NCBI GenBank assembly: GCA_946894095.1
Contig: OX335653.1
Span: 14,885,001-14,949,000 of the forward strand
Direction: 5' to 3'
Origin: Incurvaria masculella
Lineage: Eukaryota > Arthropoda > Insecta > Lepidoptera > Incurvariidae
DNA length: 64,000 bases
The notes below the pieces were generated by a model. The model did not search any database and was not told the origin of the DNA. It worked only from the letters and a program-made list of their open reading frames with translations. Of the stretch, positions 1-10,400 are shown piece after piece; the first letter of the stretch is position 1, and each line of letters opens with the position of its first letter. The position numbers and the translations under genes are program-made.

Positions 1-719
1 CATAATTTGGCGCCAAAAATCAGCCATGTTTTTTTTATGATTTTGATATACCCAGTGTCACTCTCACAATTAAGACGAATGTAACGACACCTCTCAAGCT
101 AAAATCCATCAAGCCGTTTAGGCTGCAGGGGGCGACAAAGAAATATACATACATACGTACACTCGAAAAACATAACCCTCCTTCTTTCGCAGTCGGGTAA
201 AAATGGTAATTATTTTTTACTTTTTTGTGCTTTTTCTTTGAAGTCGGATATTATTTTTAATATTTTTTTTTATTGAAAAAAAAACTTCTCTCATTGCCCG
301 ATTACAACATCAAGTTACATACCGCAATACAATGTTTTTTTTTTTTTCAAATTATTAGGGTTCAAATTACCAATATAGGTAAAATTATGTAGTTGTGCTA
401 CAAATTACTTTTGTTCAAAATATCCTACTTTTAGAGAACAAGCTAGATTTTTTTAGAGAAATTGCAAAATAATATCACATTTCTTCATTTCGCACTCCGT
501 CTCATAGTGATATTCCCAACGTGACCCATGTCCATGTCTAGCAGTGGCGAGACCCTCGGCACGTGAAAATATTCACGCTTGACCTGTTTTTATGAAACTC
601 CTTTGGTATGGGGAGTGTATTTTTCTGACGCTTATGCCCCCACCTGAAGTTCTTACGTCAATTACCAACAGCATGTCTTAGCCGAAAGCACACTATAAAA
701 AAAAAAAGTTATTGTCTTG

Positions 720-870
720 CAGCTCAGAGCGCCAGCTTTCAGCTCAGAATCGATGCTAAGTGCGCCGGAAGCTGCCGTCACGGGCGTGTCAGACGCCGCC
801 CCCGCACCGTCCCGCCTCCGCGCCGCCACCGCCGCGCCGCCACCGCGCCGCCTCCGTCCACCGATAATCA
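720..870. other. GC-rich patch of unknown nature
   Basis: Highly GC-rich (CGCCGCCACCGCCGCG) in an A/T-rich setting. A TTGTCTTGCAG acceptor-like site precedes it on the plus strand, and both strands have open frames of about 110 codons because of composition. No recognisable protein. It could be an exon, a promoter or a conserved element. Confidence 0.3.
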
Positions 871-984
871 CGTTACACGATCCGAGGGATGCACTCAGTT
901 GCTGTCGATGCAGCAGACACCCATCCTTCTTCTTTTGCTTATTTCTATTTAATCTGGCACCAAAGAACGGCTTAAGACCTGCCA

Positions 985-1140
985 TAAATTACGGCAGCGA
1001 GCATAAAAGTACGGGAGTAGCGATCGAAAGACAATCGAATGGCGATAGCGTAGCCACGAGTTAGTGGAAAACGTATAACAGTAGTTAGTTCGCCTAATAA
1101 TTCGGAAAGAGCAACATCGAATGTTCGATGAAACGGTTAC
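985..1140. mobile_element. Diverged copy of the TTCAGCGAGCAT MITE
   Basis: Shares GCAGCGAGCAT, ACGGGAGTAGCGATCG and GCAACATCGAATGTTCG with the element at 39434. No intact right end. Confidence 0.5.
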
Positions 1141-1250
1141 AACAGACAATTATGTGAAATTTACATTTTCAACTCACCCAAAAATAAATTTACAAAAAAA
1201 ATCAAAAAACTTCTTCATGATTACCATCTGTCTTAAAAATATAACTGAAC

Positions 1251-1485
1251 CTTCCTTACTTACTAGGTGGTAGGGTAAATCCCGCCCGGGTTGGTACCAT
1301 CGCATTGGATGAACGATGGTCGAAGCGGCAATGAAAATTGTCCGTGTTTTCCGTCCAGTTCAATGTAGCCGTGCAATATAAGGAAGGTCCTGGCATGGCA
1401 CCTAGTTCCCATGTGGTGTGTTGGGCTAATACCATGACAGAAAGTGTGGTATTAGCCATCCATGTCCAGTCACATAAAAAAAAAA
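1251..1485 (+). mobile_element. SINE body, 5' truncated, 5S-subtype tail
   Basis: Begins within the shared body (CTTACTTACTAGGTGGTAGG) and ends TGTCCAGTCACAT plus an A tract. The head is missing. The body has the variants GTGCAATATAAGGAAGG and CCCATGTGGTGTG seen in 5S-headed copies. Confidence 0.85.
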
Positions 1486-1813
1486 AAAAAAATGCACTCC
1501 TTACACACACATGCACACCCTCGCACACACTCGCCACACTCAACTAACATCCACACACCGGCTGCTCTTTAGACTACTTAATAATTTCTACCAACTGGCT
1601 GGGTATCAGAGATGGTAGAGTAGTTTTTTATAAACATTTTAATGTAAAAATTTGGGTCCGGAGATATCTATTTTTCTTGAAAAAATTTATTGAAAATTAT
1701 TTTCTTTGTGCTGCATCGGTATATTTTGTTCTGTATTGAGACGCGAACATACCTAGTTGGCATCATAATTGCTCAAATGTTGCCGTGTACGTTGCCCTTG
1801 TACGTGTTTAGTG

Positions 1814-2441
1814 TTTTTAGGGTTCCGTACCCAAAGAGTGAAAACGAAACCCTATTACTAATCCTCTGCTGTCCGTCCGTCCGTCCGTCCGTCCGTCACA
1901 GGGCTGTATCTCATAAACCGTAATAGGTAGGCAGCTGAAATTTTCAGAGTGTGTATTTATTTTTCCGCTATAACGACAAATAGGTAAAAAGTAAATATAA
2001 TAAAAATAAATTATTTAAATTTAAAATGTTTAAATAATTAAAATTAAAAACATACAAAAAAACCCGCCAAGTGCGAGTCGGACTCGCACACGAAGGTTTC
2101 CGTACCATTGTACACGATTTAACATAAAAAATCAGGTTTTTTGTATGGGGGGCCCCATAATCTTTATTATTTTTTTAATTCACCTATTTGTTGCGGCAAA
2201 ATAAAAACACACCCTGTGAAAATTTCGGCTGCCTACCTAATACGATTCATGAGATACAGCCCTGTGACAGACGGACGGACGGACGGACGGACGGACGGAC
2301 AGACAGCGGAGGCTTAGTAATAGGGTTCCGTTTTCACCCTTTGGGTACGGAATCCTAAAAAGGTGATTTTTGTGTTAAATCTTGTACGATGGTACGGAAC
2401 CCTTCGTGTGCGAGGCGGACCCGCACTTGGCCGGTTTTTTA
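1814..2441 (+). mobile_element. (GTCC)n repeat interrupted by a second copy in the opposite orientation
   Basis: The outer copy occupies 1814 to about 1990 and about 2362-2441 on the plus strand. Between them, about 2060-2361 is a complete minus-strand copy (AACCCGCCAAGTGCGAGTCG to TTGGGTACGGAATCC). The outer copy resumes with the expected GTGATTTTT and ends at ACTTGGCCGG. The result is a large inverted repeat. Confidence 0.85.
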
Positions 2442-2781
2442 GAAGCACGGAGACATAAGCTCGCACAGGACGTCCTGAGCGTTTGCAACCGACATGCGCC
2501 ATCCCGACATGGACCAGTTAGGTTAAGGTAAATTTATAGAAGACACAGAGCGGAAGCGCTGCTACCAAAAATGTTGTGACAAAATATCGATGTCGATAAT
2601 AACGTCCGTGCCTTCTTCTCTAGTTAGACCTAGGTTAATTGAATTCATGGGTAGTTGAGGGGGTTGTGTTCCACCTCTACACGCCGCGCATCAAATTAAA
2701 ACTACAAACAATTTTCCAAATAATGTTTTCGTAGTACAGAGGTACCGGGAATGTAGAGTTGGAAACTTAAAATCATTATTT

Positions 2782-3005
2782 AAAAACCGGCCAAGTTCGA
2801 GTTGAACTCGCAAACCATCATACAAGATTTAACACAAAAAATCAAATTCTTATTTACATATTTTTTTTATTTTACTTTACTCTGTGAAAATTTAAACTGC
2901 CTACCTTTTGCGGTCCTGTGACAGACTTACGGACGATGGGACGGACGGACGGAGGTTTAGTAATAGGATTCCGTTGATGCCCTTTAGGTACGGAACCCTA
3001 AAAAG
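2782..3005 (-). mobile_element. (GTCC)n repeat copy, diverged
   Basis: Minus-strand copy from AACCGGCCAAGTTCGAGT to TTTAGGTACGGAACCC, shortened in the middle and with a reduced GGAC run. Confidence 0.8.
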
Positions 3006-6000
3006 GCCGACCGCACTTTGTATGAGTCGTGCACAAACAACGTAAAATCGATTTGCCTCCGTTTATCTGATTGAGCGGAAATAACGGGTTCAACTTGCAA
3101 GCATTGTGCGCAGTTCCGACGGCTAGAGCTCGTCGGAAATTGAATCACGGTTGGAGCCTTTGCTATGTATGTCCACAAAAGGTTTTTTTCTGTGCGCATT
3201 TCCTAGCAACAGTCGTGAATAAATGTTAATTTCATGAGGCAAAAAAATAAGTTATCTGATTATTTGTATGTTACCGAATATTGCGATGTCTGTTAAATAC
3301 AACAATGGATACAAATTAAATTCTACAGGACCATTCAGGTAAGCGTCAGTTCGAATTCGTCGCTAAATATCAACTCACTTTTTTAAATGGTTCATATTTC
3401 CACACTTCTTGAACACCATTTTAGTCTGGTATAAATCTGGTTTGTCCCATAAATACGTTGGAACTATAAAAACTAAATTATATTTACCGTTATTTAAATA
3501 GTGAAATATTTTCCAGCTATTTTTATGTAAACTCACTCCCAAACACGGAATCAGGCTTCCTGGTACAGGGAACAAATTAAAAGGGAAGCAAACAATAAAT
3601 GAACTTTTTTTTTTTTATATTTCTTGATATGTCCCTACAAAGATGTATCCTAATTGCTTTTTATGTTAGAGGCGGTTTACCATGGTACATTAACTCGCCG
3701 TGTGAAGAGGCAAGTACGTGATTAAATCTGAAGTTTAGTAGCATTTCGTATTATGCTAACTGGTAAATTTCAGTACACTTGGCCTAATAACACGTCGTTT
3801 AACAGTTAGCATGGTACATGCTCAACTAAACGTCGAAGCGGTGAAATTAAATAAATTGACATTCTGATTTCTTACATTTTCCATCGAGTCTTCTAATTTA
3901 TTGTGTTTGGACAATACAAACATTATCTGGAACTATTTCGATGGAGTTCTCAACAATTGCAACTTCGTTTGACGCGGCGGCGCTCGGTTAGAGTATCTCT
4001 TCAAACTTCCAACGTCTTTACAAATGTTTCTGATAGTAATTCATTTACACAGTCTCGTCAACTCTGTAAATGCTTTGTCCAAGACCGAATTTCTTAATTA
4101 ATCTCAATACCATTCTTTCCACAGTTCTTCAAACTTCTCACTTTATTTATCAAGCATTATGTAAATAATGTCTTCTTGGTTTTTTTACTCTCACATTTAT
4201 TGACCTTATTAAATTATATGTTTATTTTCATTTAAATGGACATAGATTACTAAAACTACACATTTTATCATTGCAAGGTTCCATTGAACTGAATTGAAAA
4301 TACTACCGGGAAAATACGGACAATGGTAAGAATTTTATGTAAAATCCGAACGACGAATGACAAAACCTATAATTGCTTATTACGACATGCATGGTAAAAA
4401 CGGCAGTGGGACCACTTGTATTCTTTTGTAGTGCCATAATTCCGGTCAGAGAACTAGCTGGTGTATATTCTAAGGTCCGGCCTCAGAATATAAAAAGTTA
4501 ATCTAGTTCCATGGTTGTTTCAATAATTTTAATGTATTATCTCTTCGGATCTATGTACCATGTTTCCTACCACCGACATTGATATGCAATGAAGCTTTCT
4601 CGATAGTTCTTTCCTAAAAGATTGCAAAATGAACTTCTGATGTAGGTCAGTGCAACGTTTAAAAGATTTTCCATTCATGCATTTCGCACTCATCAATCAT
4701 GTCAGTTGATACCGCGTCGGGTTTGCCGTGTATTTACATGAAAACACGCTCGTTCTGGTGGGATTTATATGATATATCGATAAACTTTCGAGCTATGTAT
4801 TGGTGTTGCTGCTTACATTGATTTGGGTACAAGAAGATGTAACCTCATTTCTAAAAAATATTATTATTATTATTACATTATAATATATAATGTATTAGTA
4901 CAGCATTTAAATGGGTTCTGAAAGCAACGGGATATGTATTGTGATTACGCTGTATCGTCTTTGCAGTAACGGTGGTAATAACATAACGTTTTGTACTGCT
5001 AAATTATTGAATGCTCTTCTTGCCTCCTAATTACTAATATGGCCGATAAAAAGCTCCTGTTACGCCGTCATTGCATTCGCTACCATACTTGGAACCATTC
5101 CTAGATACAATGACGCCGTATGTCTGGTGGTCCATGATTTTTCTATTAAAAAAATTACAAGATAACAATTGTTGCATTAATGTGTGTTATCCAAAACGTA
5201 TTAGTTCATGTTACGAACGGTCGTTGAATTTGGTGATTTTGTTGTGTATTTGTATTTTTAGAAAAGAAGAAATCCTAAAAAATACAGCCAATCAAATAGA
5301 CTCAAGCCATTGTGACATTTCGTGCTAATCCCAACTACTACCGGTGCGTCCTGTGGAAGTACATACATACTCCATGCTCGCGCCGTGACCGCCATTAGCT
5401 TGATTTGAAGCCTCCACGCCGCCTGCCTTTTAACTTACTCCGTGTACACAAACCTGGGCGGATGAGAGGACATGTTTTTAGCGTTGGAATTTATTTGATG
5501 TTTTTCAGCTCCCAAGCGACTAATGTATGTTCATGATTAGATTGGAGACTCAAATTTATATGTTTCATTTTAATATTTTCCGACGAGTTTGTTTGCATTT
5601 GTATTTCAGATTACTAATTTGTAAACGATAAAAATTATAAAATTCAAATGTTATTTTGATAAAATCCGTTTCATTATAATATTATTCCATAGTTTCAAAT
5701 ATTAATTCCATTGAGTATGTTGTTTGAAGTGCTCTCGTCACTAAGTACTATAGATTTTGTAAAAAAATACCAAGAGTAAAATAAAAATATGTTTATGATT
5801 ATTTTTAGTATGGCCTTGTCAGTTATCGCTTAATATTATGCCATAGAATGTAAAACTTAGACAAATTAAATAAAAGTGAATAAATCAAAATCAGCATTTA
5901 GTCATTGAAATTGCTGAAATTAAAAATCGTCAACAGAATAGAATATAATCATCACTTCCTTCCTACATAAATTAACTAAATATGTTTGCGCTAATTTCAG

Positions 6001-6565
6001 TTCAAACTATCCAGTAAAGTTAGATGAACTTGAATTGATCGCGGATTGAAAAATCTAAAAGGATCTAAAAAAATCTTTATTTTTTTCAAATGAATTAATT
6101 TTTATTTAAGATCTTGTTTCATAAAATTGTGAGTGATCAATAGTCATCAGATGTATATTATCGATTTTGTGCACATTTTACGGTGAACAACCCAACTCGA
6201 TTGTGAGGTTATTTCTGTAACCGTGTCGAGGCGAACCATGCTAGTCATTAATTTAACATCGGGGTCGAGTCTTTTTGGAAATACTTCACCCCGCCCCATT
6301 GTGTGTTGGTCCTGAACACTCGAACGGGCGCGAGAGCCATCTGTTCATACGCCCGGTTAATGTGAGCATGAGTGGGCGAAAGTGTTAAGAGTAACCTTTA
6401 TGATTAATTGAAGGGGCATACGAGAGCACTTATGGATGTAATGAATAGATGTTTTCATGTATTAAAGTTATTCTAAACTAGCTGAGGTTTTTGGCAATCA
6501 CCCAAGCCGAGCCAGCTAAAATAATGCCTCGACCCACCACCGGGTCACAAAAAAACTTTATTTAT
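3006..6565. other. Downstream intergenic DNA
   Basis: A/T-rich with no supported gene. The segment 6190-6420 is less A/T-rich (GAACGGGCGCGAGAGCCATC) and not repeated in the window; it might be conserved non-coding DNA. Otherwise I see nothing. Confidence 0.5.
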
Positions 6566-7062
6566 TGTCTTTTTTTATGTAACTGGACATGGATGGCTAA
6601 TACCGTACCTATAGTTGTGATATCAGCCTGACACCGCATTCCCGAAGGAATTACGTTCCTTTCCCTTTGATATACGGATGCATTGAACCGGATGAAAAGC
6701 ACTCATTCACTTATTCATTGCCCGTTTCGGCCATCTTCTCATCCAATGCGATGGTACCAATCCTCGCTGGCTCAAGCCTACTCTTTCTTAGGGAACGGGA
6801 TTTACAGTTTTAAATGGATTCCGAACATGAAACAGCTCTCATTCGTGACGAAATGTACGTATCAAACTCAGAAAGATCAAGTATTGTATTTGTATTGTAT
6901 TGTTTATTCATCATCCATAGACAGTACACTGCACTCGGATTTGTCATATTTTAGCATTGGCCAGTTCAGCAAAACAAAACAGTGATGCATGAATACCCCG
7001 AGGATTGAAAACCAGACCTCTGGAATGAAATGCAAGACCCTGCGCAATACGAGCCGCTTAAA
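6566..7062 (-). mobile_element. SINE, tRNA-headed, interrupted by another repeat
   Basis: Minus-strand SINE from the tail (poly-T, TGGACATGGATGGCTAATAC) to the tRNA-like head. The box-B-like region reads TTGAAAACCAGACC on the plus strand. Bases about 6888-6984 interrupt it; they belong to a different family with a CAATA-type tail. The SINE resumes with GTGATGCATGAA. Confidence 0.8.
6888..6984 (-). mobile_element. Short repeat with (CAATA)n tail, inserted in a SINE
   Basis: The same sequence (ACAGTACACTGCACTCGG, GCCAGTTCAGCAAAACA) is found at 38053-38115 (minus) and 62930-63050 (plus), and partly at 50660-50700. The pentanucleotide tail suggests a LINE 3' end or SINE. Confidence 0.75.
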
Positions 7063-7207
7063 TTATTTTGTATTAGTATATATTATCTTTGTATGATTGT
7101 TGTTGCCGGTTTACGAAATAACAGTGCCGATATTAAACTATTCACCTGTACAGAGCAACATTCACTCTAAATAAATAAAACATCGGCTATGAAAATATTT
7201 ACATGGC

Positions 7208-7213
7208 TTTATT
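7208..7213 (-). terminator. Poly(A) signal AATAAA of the DIP gene
   Basis: On the minus strand, AATAAA starts 10 bases after the TAG stop at 7223-7225. This implies a very short 3' UTR for at least one transcript form. Longer forms using distal signals are possible. Confidence 0.55.
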
Positions 7214-7222
7214 CTAACATAT

Positions 7223-7458
7223 CTATGTACAACAGTAAATATACAAGAGGACCGCACAGAGCGCGGGCCGGCGCGCGACTGCGCTCAGTTGCCGCATCAC
7301 GCCGCACGGCGCTGCGTGTCGGGGCGGAAGAGCGAGAGGGCACGCGCGTCGCGCTCCGCTCCGCGCCGCCGCCACTTCCGCTTCCGGCGCCTCCGCCCCG
7401 CCCACTTCGTACTCGACGTCGCTCTGGGACTTGGGGTAAACTCCGCTGCCCGATAACG
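7223..7458 (-). CDS. DIP-like: DIP gene terminal exon: juxtamembrane stalk and C-terminus
   Basis: This exon begins after a strong acceptor (pyrimidine tract then TTTCAG) in the frame required by the previous exon and runs 78 codons to TAG. It encodes SGSGVYPKSQSDVEYEVG, then an Ala/Gly/Glu-rich segment, an Arg/Pro/Cys-rich stretch, and a short hydrophobic end (ALCAVLLYIYCCT). A hydrophobic C-terminus without a cytoplasmic tail fits GPI anchoring, reported for several DIPs, but the hydrophobic run is short. It is extremely GC-rich. An alternative or extended C-terminus elsewhere cannot be excluded; the acceptor, phase and poly(A) signal support this one. Confidence 0.75.
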
Positions 7459-10400
7459 CTGAAACAAAGAAAGTATTAATCCGTCGGGGCGGTGAGATTA
7501 GCAACGGGCCACGTTTTGAGCCGAGAAGTGCGGTCGGGCTTCCGCGTACGATAACGAAGCGCTCTATTTTATTAATGATGTTTTAAATATGTTTTACGTA
7601 TTTTTGAATATGTTCTCAAAATAATACCGATTTATATTATTTTGTGGAGGATTCGAATGATTAGTTATTAGATCAAACTTTAATATATTGCACCGATTCA
7701 AAGATTGCATGCTTAAGGTATACAATATACAATATCTGTAAACTTTATTTAGACTGGTTTAGATTTAGTTTGGTCTCTACAAGAAACAGAAAGACAACAA
7801 TCGTTTTTATTAATATTATTTCTGCCTACAGAATTGATATGATAATCCCTGATTTATTTATCATATTATTTATGTAGGCAGAAGTAATATTTAATTTATT
7901 TAGGGAAAGACAATACGCGCAATATAATACTAAGGAATTTAGTAAAAAGTAGATAATTTCCCAGTATCCCTAATACACCTTATGGCATTGTCTCTTTGAT
8001 ACTGTACGAAATCAATAAAAATGTATGCATTAGAGTAACAAATATGTCTGGAGATATCACAGTACGGGCCATGCGTGTAATGCAACAATCCACTGGTCAA
8101 GTGCTTGATTTAAATCCGCATGTCCACCTCGTGATTGGGTTCCTACTTCTTAGTTTTCTTTCATTGCCGCTCTTCCTGTGTGCATTAAAATATAGAGTGA
8201 TAGTCCTGTTGATGTTCTTGAAGACGCAGCGGTAAGAATTAAAGAAAGCGCACGTCAATTAATCAGGATTTTTTCAGTCGAGAAAATACCTTTTGAGCGG
8301 CTTTCAAATCGATGTTTTCGACAGAAAGATTACAGTATATCTCAATGAATCAAGGTTTTCCATGAAGAAAATCACATTAATCGTATTCTCAACTGAAATA
8401 TTCCTGATTGCTGAGCACGACGTACTGACGTACCAAAATAGTCGCTACTGGACACCGGCAGGCTAAGCTCCAATGGCATTGCGCTGGTCACGTAAGTCGA
8501 AGTAATGACGACCGTTGGAGTAACAAGATCGAAAGGATACACATCGCACGCTTGATACACAAAACATGTTTACCGCATAGCTCTACTCATGCTACGACAC
8601 CTCGCAGTTATTGTCCGATGTAAAGGCCGACATAAATACTTACAATATAGCTTGATAGTGCCGTCGGTGTCTCCGAGTGAGTTCTTGGAGATGCAGCGGT
8701 AGGAGCCGAATGTGGCTCTCGTCACCCGCTTGATCTTCAGTCTCATGTCCACCTCGTAGCCGCGCTCCTGCTGGGACACTTCGTAGTTCTTGTCCGCTGT
8801 TGAGCAAGTCACAGATTAAATGAATGCGGGCTGGGCCGCAGGTACGGCAAGCAATTAAAATATTAAAATACTACATTTTTTATTCTATTAACTTGGAATT
8901 AAAGTTAGAGTTTCACATTAAAAAAGAGTACCACCAGTTACTAGAACGTTTCAAAATAAAAAGTAATCGGTAACTCATTGAAATATCAAATACTAAATCT
9001 ATGTAAAGTATTTCATTTCATTTTATTAGGTCTTTTTGGTATACAATCATACACTTAGACACGTCAAAAAAGGTACATAATAAAATCAAGATAAAAATAA
9101 TATAAAATCGATAGAATTCAAAAGTGTTAAATAATTTATTTAAATAAACAATAAACAATTTATAATTCAATGGATGAATTCCATATTCAACAAGATAATT
9201 TAGAAATTACCCAGTCAAATTGTTTCTAATAAAACATAAACCCTAAATAAATATAAAGTTTTTTTAAATATTGGCAAACTTTCGATAATATTTGAAAAAA
9301 GTGCACATCCTTTATTGTCATTATTTTTATTTATTACGTTATCATCAGTATATCGATAACCATTTAAGTAGTGTGTGTACCTTGCGATATTATCTGATCG
9401 TTGATCGTCCAGTAGTTGATTGACTTTGGGAAGGCTTCCGAGTGACACTCAAAGTAAACAGAATCACCCTCTTTCGCTCCTATGAGCTGATTCTGTATCC
9501 ACACCATCGGCGGAACTGAAAAACAAATATAAATTTCTAATATTTTATCTACTAACTAAGAAACGAGATACACTTTTATCTACAGAATTTATGACAGTGG
9601 TGGCCAAAATCGCACCTATTTTCCGAACTGAAACCAGGAACTCCTCTTTATGTGAACATGGCTTCATTGACCCAAAAGATAAAAATCTGGGTGGATTGAA
9701 TGCAACACAAAACCAAACAAAATACCTTATGTTCTGATAGCAATTTATGTTATAATTTAGTTTACTTAATAATTGCTCATGGAATAACATAACATTTTTC
9801 CAAAATATACATAGAACTTCAAATTAAGCTGTCTCCTTTGCCTAATAGAACCGCTCTGTCGGAAGATTCTCATTAAAACGCGGTTAACGCTAATCCTATA
9901 ATAAAGCTTATCCTAAGCGTATATTGTCATAAATGCATAAAACTGATTTTACTAATACTTATTTTAGTCCTTTGACACTGGAAATGTTTTCTTGCGACTT
10001 AATTTTTGTTTTTGATTTTTTATTTGCGTAACATACAGTCGAATGCATACAGAAAAAATAGTTAACATAAATATACATAGACCAGCGAAGTTTCGACCAT
10101 ATTGGTATAATATCATTTAACTTAAATTAACAACATAAAACACACAAGAAAAGAAATACCTAAAAAAATACGTTCATACAATTAAATGACTATGAATATT
10201 ATTACTTCTGGTGTCACATCGTATCATCCTTCCACGCAAAACAGCCAAACACTACCAACCCGTGACTACCGAAATGCTTTGGTGACGGGCCCCGGGTTGG
10301 TACCATCGCATTGAATAAACGATGGAAGAAGCGCCAATGCAAGGTACTGGCATGGCACCTAGTTCCTAAATGGTATTTTGGGCTAGTATCATGACAGTAG

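Noticed and set aside
717..1064. 115-codon plus-strand ORF (and 107-codon minus ORF) as a gene
   Set aside because: Open frames on both strands follow from GC-rich repeats; no domain is recognisable. Kept only as a GC-rich patch.
1338..1547. ORFs over SINE bodies (also 17610-17949, 27045-27311, 38987-39169)
   Set aside because: The same peptides recur wherever the SINE body occurs; they are products of the repeat, not genes.
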